Source of the DNA: Thermococcus sp.
GTDB taxonomy: Archaea; Methanobacteriota_B; Thermococci; Thermococcales; Thermococcaceae
Length of the DNA: 10,355 bases
Assembly (NCBI RefSeq): GCF_027066465.1
Contig: NZ_JAMONU010000109.1
Location: forward strand, 1-10,355
Reading direction: 5' to 3'
The position numbers and the translations under genes were made by a program. Within the stretch, counting starts at the first letter, position 1. Each line of letters begins with the position of its first letter. The notes beneath the pieces were generated by a model, which saw nothing but the letters and a program-made list of their open reading frames with translations, had not been told where the DNA came from and searched no databases. Positions 1 through 5,445 of this stretch are shown piece by piece.

Positions 1-18
1 GCTTAACAGAACCCGGAA

Positions 19-35
19 GATTAAAAGTTTTTAGG
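19..35 (-). promoter_or_regulatory. Possible BRE/TATA promoter for a leftward gene beyond the window
   Basis: Read leftwards, the sequence is CCTAAAAACTTTTAATC, an A-rich BRE-like stretch followed by a TATA-like CTTTTAAT. It resembles the boxes at 208-220 and 6772-6782. Initiation about 25 bp downstream would fall just off the left edge, so the gene it would serve cannot be seen. The rest of 1-86 holds no coding sequence that I can support. Confidence 0.3.
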
Positions 36-86
36 TTGGGGGCACGTGCTTCTCTGGGAGTCTCTCCTGGAACTGGAATGTTTTTC

Positions 87-164
87 TGGCGGGCCGGGCG
101 GGATTTGAACCCGCGACCTTCGGCTCCGGAGGCCGACGCTCTGTCCAGGCTAAGCCACCGGCCC
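87..164 (-). tRNA. tRNA-Arg (anticodon CCG)
   Basis: On the minus strand a complete cloverleaf can be folded. The 7-bp acceptor stem GGGCCGG/CCGGCCC pairs 158-164 with 91-97. A four-pair D stem, GCTT/GAGC, has its last pair as T-G. The 5-bp anticodon stem TCGGC/GCCGA encloses the loop CTCCGGA, giving anticodon CCG (127-129), which reads the Arg codon CGG. The T arm GCGGG-TTCAAAT-CCCGC lies at 98-114, and the variable loop is 5 nt. The discriminator base is G (90) and the terminal CCA is encoded (87-89). No intron interrupts the anticodon loop. A TATA-like element sits about 25 bp upstream of the 5' end. Confidence 0.95.
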
Positions 165-187
165 ACCTGCAACTACTCGGCAACGGG

Positions 188-200
188 AATTTAAAAACCT
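188..200 (-). promoter_or_regulatory. TATA/BRE promoter of the tRNA-Arg gene
   Basis: Read leftwards the sequence is AGGTTTTTAAATT, an archaeal TATA-like box. Its centre near 192 lies 26-28 bp upstream of the mature tRNA 5' end at 164, the expected TATA-to-start distance. It is back to back with the rightward promoter at 208-220. Confidence 0.6.
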
Positions 201-207
201 TGCCGGA

Positions 208-220
208 CAAAACTTTATTA
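208..220 (+). promoter_or_regulatory. TATA/BRE promoter of the BlaI-M48-dCMP deaminase operon
   Basis: CAAAACTTTATTA reads as a BRE-like CAAAA followed by a TATA box. Initiation about 25 bp downstream (near 240) would give a leader of about 15 nt before the GTG start at 255, with GGTGAT at 245-250. An imperfect dyad (227-241) lies at the predicted start site and could be an operator. Confidence 0.55.
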
Positions 221-254
221 GGAGGCGGTTTCATAGATACCAACGGTGATGTGA

Positions 255-620
255 GTGGAGCCCCATGAGTTCAAACTAACGGAGGAGGGCATAAAAGCAG
301 TTCTTCCGCCCCTTGAGGCTGAGATAATGGAGCTCATGTGGAGGTTAAAAGTTGCGACCGCGGGGCAGGTTTACGAGCACATAAAGGAGAACCATCCCGA
401 GATAAGGCGCTCCACCGTAAGCATACTGATGAACCGCCTGTGTGAGAAAGGTCTCCTCAAGAGGAGCGTTGAAAAAGGCAGGGGTGGCATGAGATACGTG
501 TACTCTATAACGACCACAAGGGAGGAGTTTGAGGAAAAGGTCGTCAAGAGCATACTGGATGCCCTTATGACGAACTTCAGGGAGGCAACTTACGCATACC
601 TTTCAAAAATTAAGAAGTGA
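255..620 (+). CDS. BlaI/MecI/CopY-family winged-helix transcriptional repressor
   Basis: A 121-residue protein with the layout and length of the BlaI/MecI (penicillinase repressor) family. A winged-helix DNA-binding region covers roughly residues 15-85: PPLEAEIMELMW opens helix 1, RRSTVSILMNRLCEKGLL (51-68) includes the recognition helix, and MRYVYSITTTREEFEE is the wing and the start of the linker. Residues 90-121 form the C-terminal helical dimerisation tail. The GTG start is chosen because GGTGAT ends 4 nt upstream and no in-frame ATG precedes it. The gene is first in an operon with a membrane metalloprotease, spaced only 5 nt from it. In bacteria BlaI/MecI repressors are inactivated through a partner membrane metalloprotease (BlaR1/MecR1), so the neighbouring protease is the likely partner; that role is inferred. 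The target genes are unknown, with autoregulation the simplest guess. Confidence 0.85.
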   Translation: MEPHEFKLTEEGIKAVLPPLEAEIMELMWRLKVATAGQVYEHIKENHPEIRRSTVSILMNRLCEKGLLKRSVEKGRGGMRYVYSITTTREEFEEKVVKSILDALMTNFREATYAYLSKIKK

Positions 621-625
621 TGGGC

Positions 626-1405
626 ATGTTCTACGTAATCCTTGTCCTTGAAATCCTTCTGATAATAAAAGCCCTTGGAGATTTGGGAATAGGCGTGGCC
701 ATCGGCTCCTGCGTGCTCTTAGTTGTGGTATACCTCTGGGCCATGAGGCACAAATACGGGGAGGGTCTGATTCCCCTAGAGAGGGAGGCAATGCCTTGGC
801 TCTACGATGGGGTAGCGGAGCTTGCCGAGAAGGCAGGGGTGCCAATGCCCAAAGTTTATCTCCTTGACGACTACATTCCGAACGCATACTCCTTTGGAAA
901 CACAATAGTCCTGTCGCTGGGCCTCCTTGAGGTTCTCGACGAAGGGGAAGTTCTCGCAGTTGCGGCCCACGAGCTTGGTCACATAAAGAACGGGGACACG
1001 AGGAGCTTTCCAATAGTGACCTACGGACGTTTTCTGATGCTTGTAATAACGGGCCTCCTGGTAATTGCCGGTGAGAGCCTCGTAAAGGTGGCGGCCGTTC
1101 TTCTGTATCTGGCCTACGAGCTTACAAGGACGGAGTTCATGAAGAACAGGGAGTTTAAAGCCGATGAAACGGCGCTCAGACTGCTCGAAGTCCCGATGAC
1201 ACTGAAAGAAGCCCTTGAGGAACTTAAGTATTACGAAGACCTGAGAACGAACGTCAAGCTCAGTGCGGTTCCGAGCATAGAGCCGAGTATAGAGAGGGAC
1301 CGCAAGAGGATAACCATAGTGGAAACGCACCCGAGTTACGAGGAGAGGATACTCCGCATCACCGTTGAGATTAACAGCCTGATGAACATCAAGAAGGTTC
1401 AGTGA
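626..1405 (+). CDS. Membrane M48-family (HtpX/Ste24-like) zinc metalloprotease
   Basis: A 259-residue membrane metalloprotease. Two hydrophobic segments occupy about residues 1-38. The zinc-binding HEXXH motif is AAHELGH (HELGH at 115-119). The third ligand is likely the Glu in NREFKADE (174-181), and HPSYEERI (235-242) is the usual C-terminal M48 signature. Two further hydrophobic stretches lie between these motifs (about 132-165). No beta-lactam-sensing or other sensor domain is present, unlike BlaR1. The start is uncertain. GTGAT followed by 4 nt favours ATG 626, while ATG 620 overlaps the repressor's TGA (TGATG) and GTG 617 is a further alternative. Family knowledge supports membrane-bound endoproteolysis. 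Pairing with the BlaI-type gene suggests it cleaves or controls that repressor, but HtpX-like membrane quality control is equally possible. Confidence 0.85.
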   Translation: MFYVILVLEILLIIKALGDLGIGVAIGSCVLLVVVYLWAMRHKYGEGLIPLEREAMPWLYDGVAELAEKAGVPMPKVYLLDDYIPNAYSFGNTIVLSLGLLEVLDEGEVLAVAAHELGHIKNGDTRSFPIVTYGRFLMLVITGLLVIAGESLVKVAAVLLYLAYELTRTEFMKNREFKADETALRLLEVPMTLKEALEELKYYEDLRTNVKLSAVPSIEPSIERDRKRITIVETHPSYEERILRITVEINSLMNIKKVQ

Positions 1406-1410
1406 TGGGT

Positions 1411-1941
1411 ATGATTGAGATAGTGCTTGACGAGAAAAAGGCTGAGAGAATAAAGAAGATTAGACCCACGAAGGACGAGTATTTCATGCTCATAGCGAAG
1501 CTGGTCTCGCTTAGAGCAACCTGTCCGAGGCTTAGAGTTGGTGCCGTTGCCGTTAAAGACGGCTACATTCTGGCGACCGGCTACAACGGCGCGCCGAGGG
1601 GAATGGACCACTGCATAGACGTCGGTTGTCTCATCGTTGACGGCCACTGCCACAGGGCCGTTCATGCGGAGCAGAACGTCATAGCAATGGCCGCTCGGAA
1701 GGGAATAAGCCTCGAAGGGGCCACGCTTTACGTCACCCACTTTCCCTGCGACACCTGCTTCAAGCTCCTGATAAACGCCGGAATCAAGGAGATAGTCTAC
1801 GAAGAGATGTACCCCAACGAGGCAACAGAGGTGCTCCTGAGGGAGGCGCAGGAAAAGGGGATAGTTAAGATAAGACAGTTCAGACTCTCAAAGGAGCGCG
1901 TGAGGGTTTTCCTGGAGGAGCTGTTTGGGGAGTTCATTTAA
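1411..1941 (+). CDS. dCMP deaminase (cytidine/deoxycytidylate deaminase family)
   Basis: A 176-residue zinc-dependent deaminase. The catalytic HAE of HRAVHAEQN (about 85-87) supplies a zinc ligand and the proton-shuttling Glu. PCDTC (about 112-116) supplies the two Cys ligands. The segment TGYNGAPRGMDHC and the extra Cys/His residues (CIDVGC, GHCH) match the second, structural metal site of dCMP deaminases, which convert dCMP to dUMP for thymidylate synthesis. The length fits the family. ATG 1411 is preferred because GTGAT lies 4 nt upstream; ATG 1405, overlapping the previous TGA, is an alternative. It is third in the operon after the repressor and protease, a functionally unrelated combination. 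Its end overlaps the opposing DUF2304-like gene by 8 nt. ComEB-like proteins share the same fold, so substrate assignment rests on the motif layout. Confidence 0.9.
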   Translation: MIEIVLDEKKAERIKKIRPTKDEYFMLIAKLVSLRATCPRLRVGAVAVKDGYILATGYNGAPRGMDHCIDVGCLIVDGHCHRAVHAEQNVIAMAARKGISLEGATLYVTHFPCDTCFKLLINAGIKEIVYEEMYPNEATEVLLREAQEKGIVKIRQFRLSKERVRVFLEELFGEFI

Positions 1942-2302
1942 GTTTTTTCTCAATCTCCTCCAGCCTTCTGTTGAGTTCCTCAAGTTCTATTGCCACTTTT
2001 CTCGTCAGTTCGGTTATTTCCCTTTCTGTTCTGTCCACGGAGAGGTAAACCTTGAAGATTATCAGATACGCGAGTCCTATGGCCACTATGAACAGTGCGT
2101 CGAGTCCCCTTCCAAGTCCCAGCAACCTCTTGATTTCGTTTGCGACCCTAATCGGGAACAGGGCGACTATGAAGAGGCCGAGCAGTATGGCCTCCCAGAA
2201 CAGAAAGTCCCCCCACTCGAACTCTCCCCTTTTGTACTGTCCGACGACGTACGCTATAAGGGCGAGGACAACCACTATGGCAATCGCCTGTATCGCATAC
2301 AT
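1934..2302 (-). CDS. DUF2304-like small membrane protein
   Basis: A 122-residue membrane protein with no recognised catalytic motif. Hydrophobic helices cover about residues 1-21, 35-52 and 68-88 (IAIVVVLALIAYVVG, FWEAILLGLFIVALFPI and ALFIVAIGLAYLIIF). A charged, probably coiled-coil tail follows (about 92-122, rich in Glu, Arg and Leu). This arrangement resembles DUF2304 proteins, which are typically encoded beside GT2 polyprenyl-phosphate glycosyltransferases, as here. The start is ATG 2302 because GAGGTGAT ends 4 nt upstream. GTG 2311 would overlap the preceding stop by 4 nt but lies inside that ribosome site. It is co-transcribed with the HAD-GT2 gene and could be its membrane partner or anchor; that is inference from position. 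Confidence 0.7.
   Translation of the reverse strand: MYAIQAIAIVVVLALIAYVVGQYKRGEFEWGDFLFWEAILLGLFIVALFPIRVANEIKRLLGLGRGLDALFIVAIGLAYLIIFKVYLSVDRTEREITELTRKVAIELEELNRRLEEIEKKLK
1943..1948 (+). terminator. Oligo-T terminator of the BlaI-M48-dCMP deaminase operon
   Basis: A run of six T begins two bases after the TAA stop of the deaminase gene. Archaeal RNA polymerase terminates at such U-rich tracts without needing a hairpin. The run lies inside the last codons of the opposing gene. Confidence 0.45.
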
Positions 2303-2307
2303 TTCAA

Positions 2308-3630
2308 TCACCTCAGCTTATCAAAGAGGAGGTTGAGGGCTATCTTAACGCCCTCCAAGACGTTCGTTCCCTTCCTCATGGAGTACTCGGTGTAAACGGC
2401 TTTGATTGGAACCTCGACTATTCTGCATCCGGCCTTTGAGGCCTCTATGATTATCTCACTCGAAACGGCGTAGCGGTCGCAGGTAATCCTTATCCTGCGG
2501 AGACATTCTCCGCTGAAGCATCTCAGACCGCTCTGGCTATCGCTGACGTATCTGCGGGCGAAAAGTGCGGTAACTGCATCGAGAACAAAGTTCCCGAACT
2601 TCTTTATGAAGGGCATCTGGCTCGTGTCCCCCTTAAGTCTTGAGCCAACGGCAAAGTCAGCCTTTCCCTCGGCGACCGGTTTCATGACGCGGAGCGCATC
2701 GCTTATGAGATGCTGACCGTCGGCATCGAAGGTTAAGACGAGCTTTGCGTTTTTCCTGACCGCGTATGCGAAGCCGGTTCCCAGAGCTCCCCCAAGCCCT
2801 CTGTTGACGAGATGCGTCAGAACATGAACGCCGTGGGAACGGGCTATTTCTTCGGTTCTGTCCCTGGAGCCATCGTTTATTACTATTATCTCATCCCTTT
2901 TGAAGTAGCGGAGGAGCTCTTCTAAAACGCTTCCAATGGTCTTTTCCTCGTTGTAGGCTGGAACTACAACGTAGGTGGAGAGAAGTCTCTCGAACAGTTC
3001 CTTGAGCTGAGCCAGGTTTTCAACCTCAAAGTCAGCTTCGGCCTTTACCTGAAAGCTCATTCTGCCCGCTTGGTGTCCGCTCACGAGAACGCTCAAGGCC
3101 CCGAGCTCCCTAGCGGGAAGGATGTCGTATCCGTGGTCGCCAACGACCACTGTTTTCTCCGGGGGGACACCAGCTTCTTCAAGAATCCTCCTCAGGTGTT
3201 CTGCTCTAGGTTTAAGCTCCTTGGAGGGAACATCATCCCTTGTGAGCACAATGTCAAAGTAATCCTCAAGGGAGTGCATTTTAAGGGCTTTGACGGCTGC
3301 TTTTCTTGAACTGCGCGTCATCAGGGCAAGCTTTATACCCTTTTTCTTCAGGAACTCGAGAACGTCTCTGGCTCCGGGAAACGGGTAGCTCTCCTCCATT
3401 CTCTCGGCCTCAAGTTCGACCAAGATTGAATATAGCTCCTCAAAGGGCCTTCCCGTCCTCTTTGAAAGCTCCAGGAGGCCCTCGTACATAGGTGTTAGCT
3501 CTCCGATGGTGTCCTTCGGGATTCCCATTTCCACTAACTTGCTCTTAAGCTCATCTTTGATTTCACGGAAGGGCCTTTTTGCGCCTATGAGTGTTCCATC
3601 GAGGTCAAACACCACGAGCTTTATGTCCAT
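2308..3630 (-). CDS. Fused HAD-family phosphatase and GT2 (DPM1-like) glycosyltransferase
   Basis: A 440-residue two-domain protein. Residues 1-215 are a HAD hydrolase: DLDGT at 9-13 (nucleophile and acid/base Asp), a Thr in LALMTRSS (105), a Lys in ELKP (140), and GDHGYD (164-169) for Mg2+. The helical insert between the first motifs resembles phosphoglycolate phosphatase-like caps. Residues 218-440 are a GT-A family 2 glycosyltransferase: VVVPAYNEE (221-229), INDGSRD (251-257), DADGQH (302-307, the DXD-type metal site) and DSQSGLRC (364-371). This resembles dolichyl-phosphate mannose/glucose synthases but lacks C-terminal membrane helices, which the adjacent DUF2304-like protein could supply. 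The domains are joined with almost no linker. ATG 3630 is preferred because its reading starts directly at the HAD strand and GGTGGT lies just upstream; TTG 3666 would add 12 residues. The sugar donor and the phosphatase substrate cannot be read from the sequence. Confidence 0.85.
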   Translation of the reverse strand: MDIKLVVFDLDGTLIGAKRPFREIKDELKSKLVEMGIPKDTIGELTPMYEGLLELSKRTGRPFEELYSILVELEAERMEESYPFPGARDVLEFLKKKGIKLALMTRSSRKAAVKALKMHSLEDYFDIVLTRDDVPSKELKPRAEHLRRILEEAGVPPEKTVVVGDHGYDILPARELGALSVLVSGHQAGRMSFQVKAEADFEVENLAQLKELFERLLSTYVVVPAYNEEKTIGSVLEELLRYFKRDEIIVINDGSRDRTEEIARSHGVHVLTHLVNRGLGGALGTGFAYAVRKNAKLVLTFDADGQHLISDALRVMKPVAEGKADFAVGSRLKGDTSQMPFIKKFGNFVLDAVTALFARRYVSDSQSGLRCFSGECLRRIRITCDRYAVSSEIIIEASKAGCRIVEVPIKAVYTEYSMRKGTNVLEGVKIALNLLFDKLR

Positions 3631-3642
3631 GCTACCACCGAA

Positions 3643-3657
3643 GGGTTTATTTTTTGG
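3643..3657. promoter_or_regulatory. Shared AT box in the 54-bp divergent promoter region
   Basis: TTTATTTTTT (3646-3655) is the only AT-rich element between the HAD-GT2 gene and the aglH-like gene. Rightwards, initiation about 25 bp downstream (near 3676) would leave a roughly 9-nt leader before ATG 3685. Leftwards, AAAAAATAAA would initiate close to ATG 3630, giving a leaderless or very short-leader transcript. One box may therefore serve both directions. Confidence 0.4.
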
Positions 3658-3684
3658 AGTCTCCAAGATGGCCTGGTGTTAGAG

Positions 3685-4572
3685 ATGATAGCACTCTTTA
3701 TAGCTTTAATCTTATCGCTCATCCTCACGCCCTACGTCGCGGCTCTAATGAGGAGCGCCGGGATAACCGGAAGGGACATACACAAGCCGGAGAAACCCGA
3801 AGTTCCGGAGATGGGGGGAATAGCCATAGCCCTGACCGTTGGGGTGGTGGGCTGTCTCTGGGGAAGGTACCTTCTGCCGTTTCTGCTCCTGGCCTTTGTT
3901 GGGGTCGTTGATGATTTAACGGCGCTGAAGCAGTCCCATAAGGTTGTTCTTTCCATTCTGGCGTCGATTCCAGCTGCGTTCTTCAACGTTGGACACACGA
4001 TAAACCTCTTCGGGCACGTGCTGAACCTCGGCGTTCTTTATCCTCTCTTCGCGGTTCTGTTCATAACGGGTTCCGCAAACCTCGTCAACATGCTCGCCGG
4101 ATTCAACGGGCTTGAGGTTGGAACGAGCGCGGTAGCGCTGGCCGTCCTTTCCGTAATAACCACAGGAACCGCCAGGGAGATTGCACTGGTTGGCCTCGGC
4201 GCGTCCCTCGGCTTTCTGTGGTGGAACAGGTATCCGGCAAAGGTTTTTCCAGGCGATACCGGAACGCTCAGCTTGGGCGCTTTGATGGGTATAGTTGGAC
4301 TAGTTGGAAAGGTTGAGGTCTACGCCGCCATGCTGTTAATTCCTCACTTCTTGGACTTCGTCATAAAGGCGGCGGGAGTTCGCTTTGGGGTAAGAAAGAG
4401 GGGTAAAACCGAAGTTCTGCCCGATGGAACGTTGAAAGCGCCCCCCTATCCGAGCTTTCTGGGGTTCATAATGAAAAGAGTTAAAGTGAAAGAACCCCAG
4501 CTGGTGGCGATAGTGTGGGCGATTGAGGCCTTTATAGGTCTTCTCGTCCTGGTTCTGAGTCAATCACTTTGA
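3685..4572 (+). CDS. AglH/MraY-like polyprenyl-phosphate sugar-1-phosphate transferase
   Basis: A 295-residue polytopic membrane enzyme of the GT4/MraY-WecA-GPT superfamily. These enzymes move a sugar-1-phosphate from a UDP-sugar to a polyprenyl (dolichyl) phosphate, the first step of lipid-linked glycan assembly. About ten hydrophobic helices are visible. Conserved cytoplasmic motifs appear in order: HKPEKPEVPEMGG (33-45), GVVDDL (73-78, Mg2+-binding Asp pair), NLVNMLAGFNGLE (132-144) and FPGDTG (188-193), then a basic loop with PHFLD (220-224). In archaea the likely role is AglH-type GlcNAc-1-phosphate transfer for N-glycosylation, though the exact sugar is unknown. ATG 3685 is chosen because GGTGTT ends 4 nt upstream; GTG 3676 is an alternative. 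The divergent HAD-GT2 and DUF2304-like genes suggest a shared glycan pathway. The 3' end overlaps cas6 by 41 nt. Confidence 0.85.
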   Translation: MIALFIALILSLILTPYVAALMRSAGITGRDIHKPEKPEVPEMGGIAIALTVGVVGCLWGRYLLPFLLLAFVGVVDDLTALKQSHKVVLSILASIPAAFFNVGHTINLFGHVLNLGVLYPLFAVLFITGSANLVNMLAGFNGLEVGTSAVALAVLSVITTGTAREIALVGLGASLGFLWWNRYPAKVFPGDTGTLSLGALMGIVGLVGKVEVYAAMLLIPHFLDFVIKAAGVRFGVRKRGKTEVLPDGTLKAPPYPSFLGFIMKRVKVKEPQLVAIVWAIEAFIGLLVLVLSQSL

Positions 4573-5278
4573 CCATTCCAAACCCGTATCTCGTTTTCTC
4601 CCCGAACCCCGTTTCATAGCCGAAGAGTGCTATCTCCTTCGAGCCCGTGTATCTAAAAACCATGAGGGAGCTTCTGAAATAGGTGTCCCTGACGAGAATC
4701 CTGACCGGCTTGAACTTGAGAACCTCCAGGTGAAAGTCCTTGTCGTCGGGCATCTCCCCGTAGAGGGTTGAGTAACGCATCAGCATAACTTTCCTTAGCT
4801 TGTCAAAGAACATTTCATCCGAAGGGTATAGGTCCCATATTTTCATTCTTCCGTCAACGAACTTCACGGTTCTGACGAGTATGGGGCTGAGAGTCGAGAA
4901 TAGAACTTCTCTTCCAATGTTGGGCTCCCTCAGAACTTTAACGTCCTCCGCTATGAAGGCCGCGTTCCCTATCTTTAGGAGGGGGTCGTCGATGAAGCCC
5001 TCTGCTATGGCCTTTATGACGTCGGGAGAATGAGATGATATGTAAAGTGAAACGTCGTCGGAGAGAACTCTAATCCCCTGTTCGGGAAGAAGCTCCCTTT
5101 TGCGGACCATTATCCTTGAGAACGTGAAGTAATCAGCGTGACTCGTTTCAACGTCCCGGGCAAGTTCGGGTGAGACGAGGTACATCTTGTTGAGTATCTG
5201 GGTATAGACTTCGTAGTTGTAATTGAACGGCAGTACCGTGCCCTCCTCAGCGGGTCTTAGTTTTACCTCGATGCGCAT
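4532..5278 (-). CDS. cas6: Cas6-family CRISPR RNA-processing protein, solitary, catalytic triad apparently lost
   Basis: A 248-residue RAMP-fold protein resembling Pyrococcus furiosus Cas6 (PF1131). Shared features are the N-terminal strand MRIEVKLRP, LPFNYNYEVY (16-25), VKVLREP (113-119), TLSPILVRT (129-137) and the C-terminal glycine-rich loop GFGEKTRYGFG (224-234) followed by MVKV. Cas6 normally binds CRISPR repeat RNA and cuts it into guide units. Aligned by eye with PF1131 from memory, catalytic Tyr31, His46 and Lys52 fall at Leu29, Glu44 and a gap or Asp49, although His47 and Tyr33 are close by. It may thus bind without cutting, like the non-catalytic Cas6 known from P. horikoshii. No repeats or other cas genes are present. 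ATG 5278 is preferred because GGGGTGGGG precedes it; ATG 5308 would add 10 residues. Confidence 0.85.
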   Translation of the reverse strand: MRIEVKLRPAEEGTVLPFNYNYEVYTQILNKMYLVSPELARDVETSHADYFTFSRIMVRKRELLPEQGIRVLSDDVSLYISSHSPDVIKAIAEGFIDDPLLKIGNAAFIAEDVKVLREPNIGREVLFSTLSPILVRTVKFVDGRMKIWDLYPSDEMFFDKLRKVMLMRYSTLYGEMPDDKDFHLEVLKFKPVRILVRDTYFRSSLMVFRYTGSKEIALFGYETGFGEKTRYGFGMVKVIDSEPGREDL

Positions 5279-5302
5279 TCTACCCCACCCCGTGGATATA
5301 CC

Positions 5303-5317
5303 GTTCATAATATGAAC
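5303..5317. repeat. Perfect 15-bp palindrome in the cas6 promoter region, candidate operator
   Basis: GTTCATAATATGAAC has two 7-bp arms that are exact reverse complements around one central base. It lies between the likely cas6 TATA box (5323-5331) and the predicted cas6 start site near 5301, where a bound regulator would block transcription. It is about 130 bp upstream of PAN, on the far side of PAN's own promoter. The palindrome is seen directly; its regulatory role is inferred. Confidence 0.55.
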
Positions 5318-5322
5318 ACAAC

Positions 5323-5337
5323 GTTAATAAGAATTTC
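5323..5337 (-). promoter_or_regulatory. Probable BRE/TATA promoter of cas6
   Basis: Read leftwards, GAAATTCTTATTAAC gives a BRE-like GAAATT followed by the TATA-like CTTATTAAC. Initiation about 26 bp downstream would fall near 5301. That leaves about 23 nt of leader carrying GGGGTGGGG before ATG 5278. A second TATA-like stretch (GGTATATCC, 5294-5302) is too close to the start codon to give a leader. Confidence 0.4.
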
Positions 5338-5395
5338 GTATATTGGGCGTCTGGGCGTATACTATTTCGAAAAGTCATCAATAGAGAGAGGATAG

Positions 5396-5406
5396 AGTTA
5401 AAAAGG
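5396..5406 (+). promoter_or_regulatory. TATA-like promoter of PAN
   Basis: AGTTAAAAAGG is the best TATA-like box before PAN. Initiation near 5427 would give a leader of about 19 nt including the strong ribosome site GAGGTGA (5432-5438). Upstream lie a direct repeat of GGGCGT (5345-5350 and 5353-5358) and the 8-bp palindrome TTTCGAAA (5365-5372), with no function I can assign. Confidence 0.45.
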
Positions 5407-5445
5407 CATGACGAAGATAGATACCTTGGGAGAGGTGAAACTGGA

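Noticed and set aside
57..67. Small inverted repeat GGAG-TCT-CTCC downstream of the tRNA
   Set aside because: A 4-bp stem with a 3-nt loop is too weak to call a terminator, and no T-run follows it in the tRNA's direction.
603..1013. 136-codon open frame opposite the start of the M48 protease
   Set aside because: The Arg/Pro/Ser-rich composition is typical of a shadow frame, and it would cover the BlaI/M48 junction with no ribosome site.
776..1330. 184-codon open frame opposite the M48 protease
   Set aside because: No recognisable motif. The forward frame carries HELGH and the full M48 layout.
1925..2395. Rightward open frame of 156 codons over the DUF2304-like gene
   Set aside because: Its product has no family resemblance. 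The minus-strand frame has clear membrane helices and a ribosome site.
5309..5445. Possible CRISPR array or leader next to cas6
   Set aside because: No 28-37 bp repeats with regular spacing occur here or elsewhere in the window. Only short repeats of 6-8 bp and one palindrome were found.
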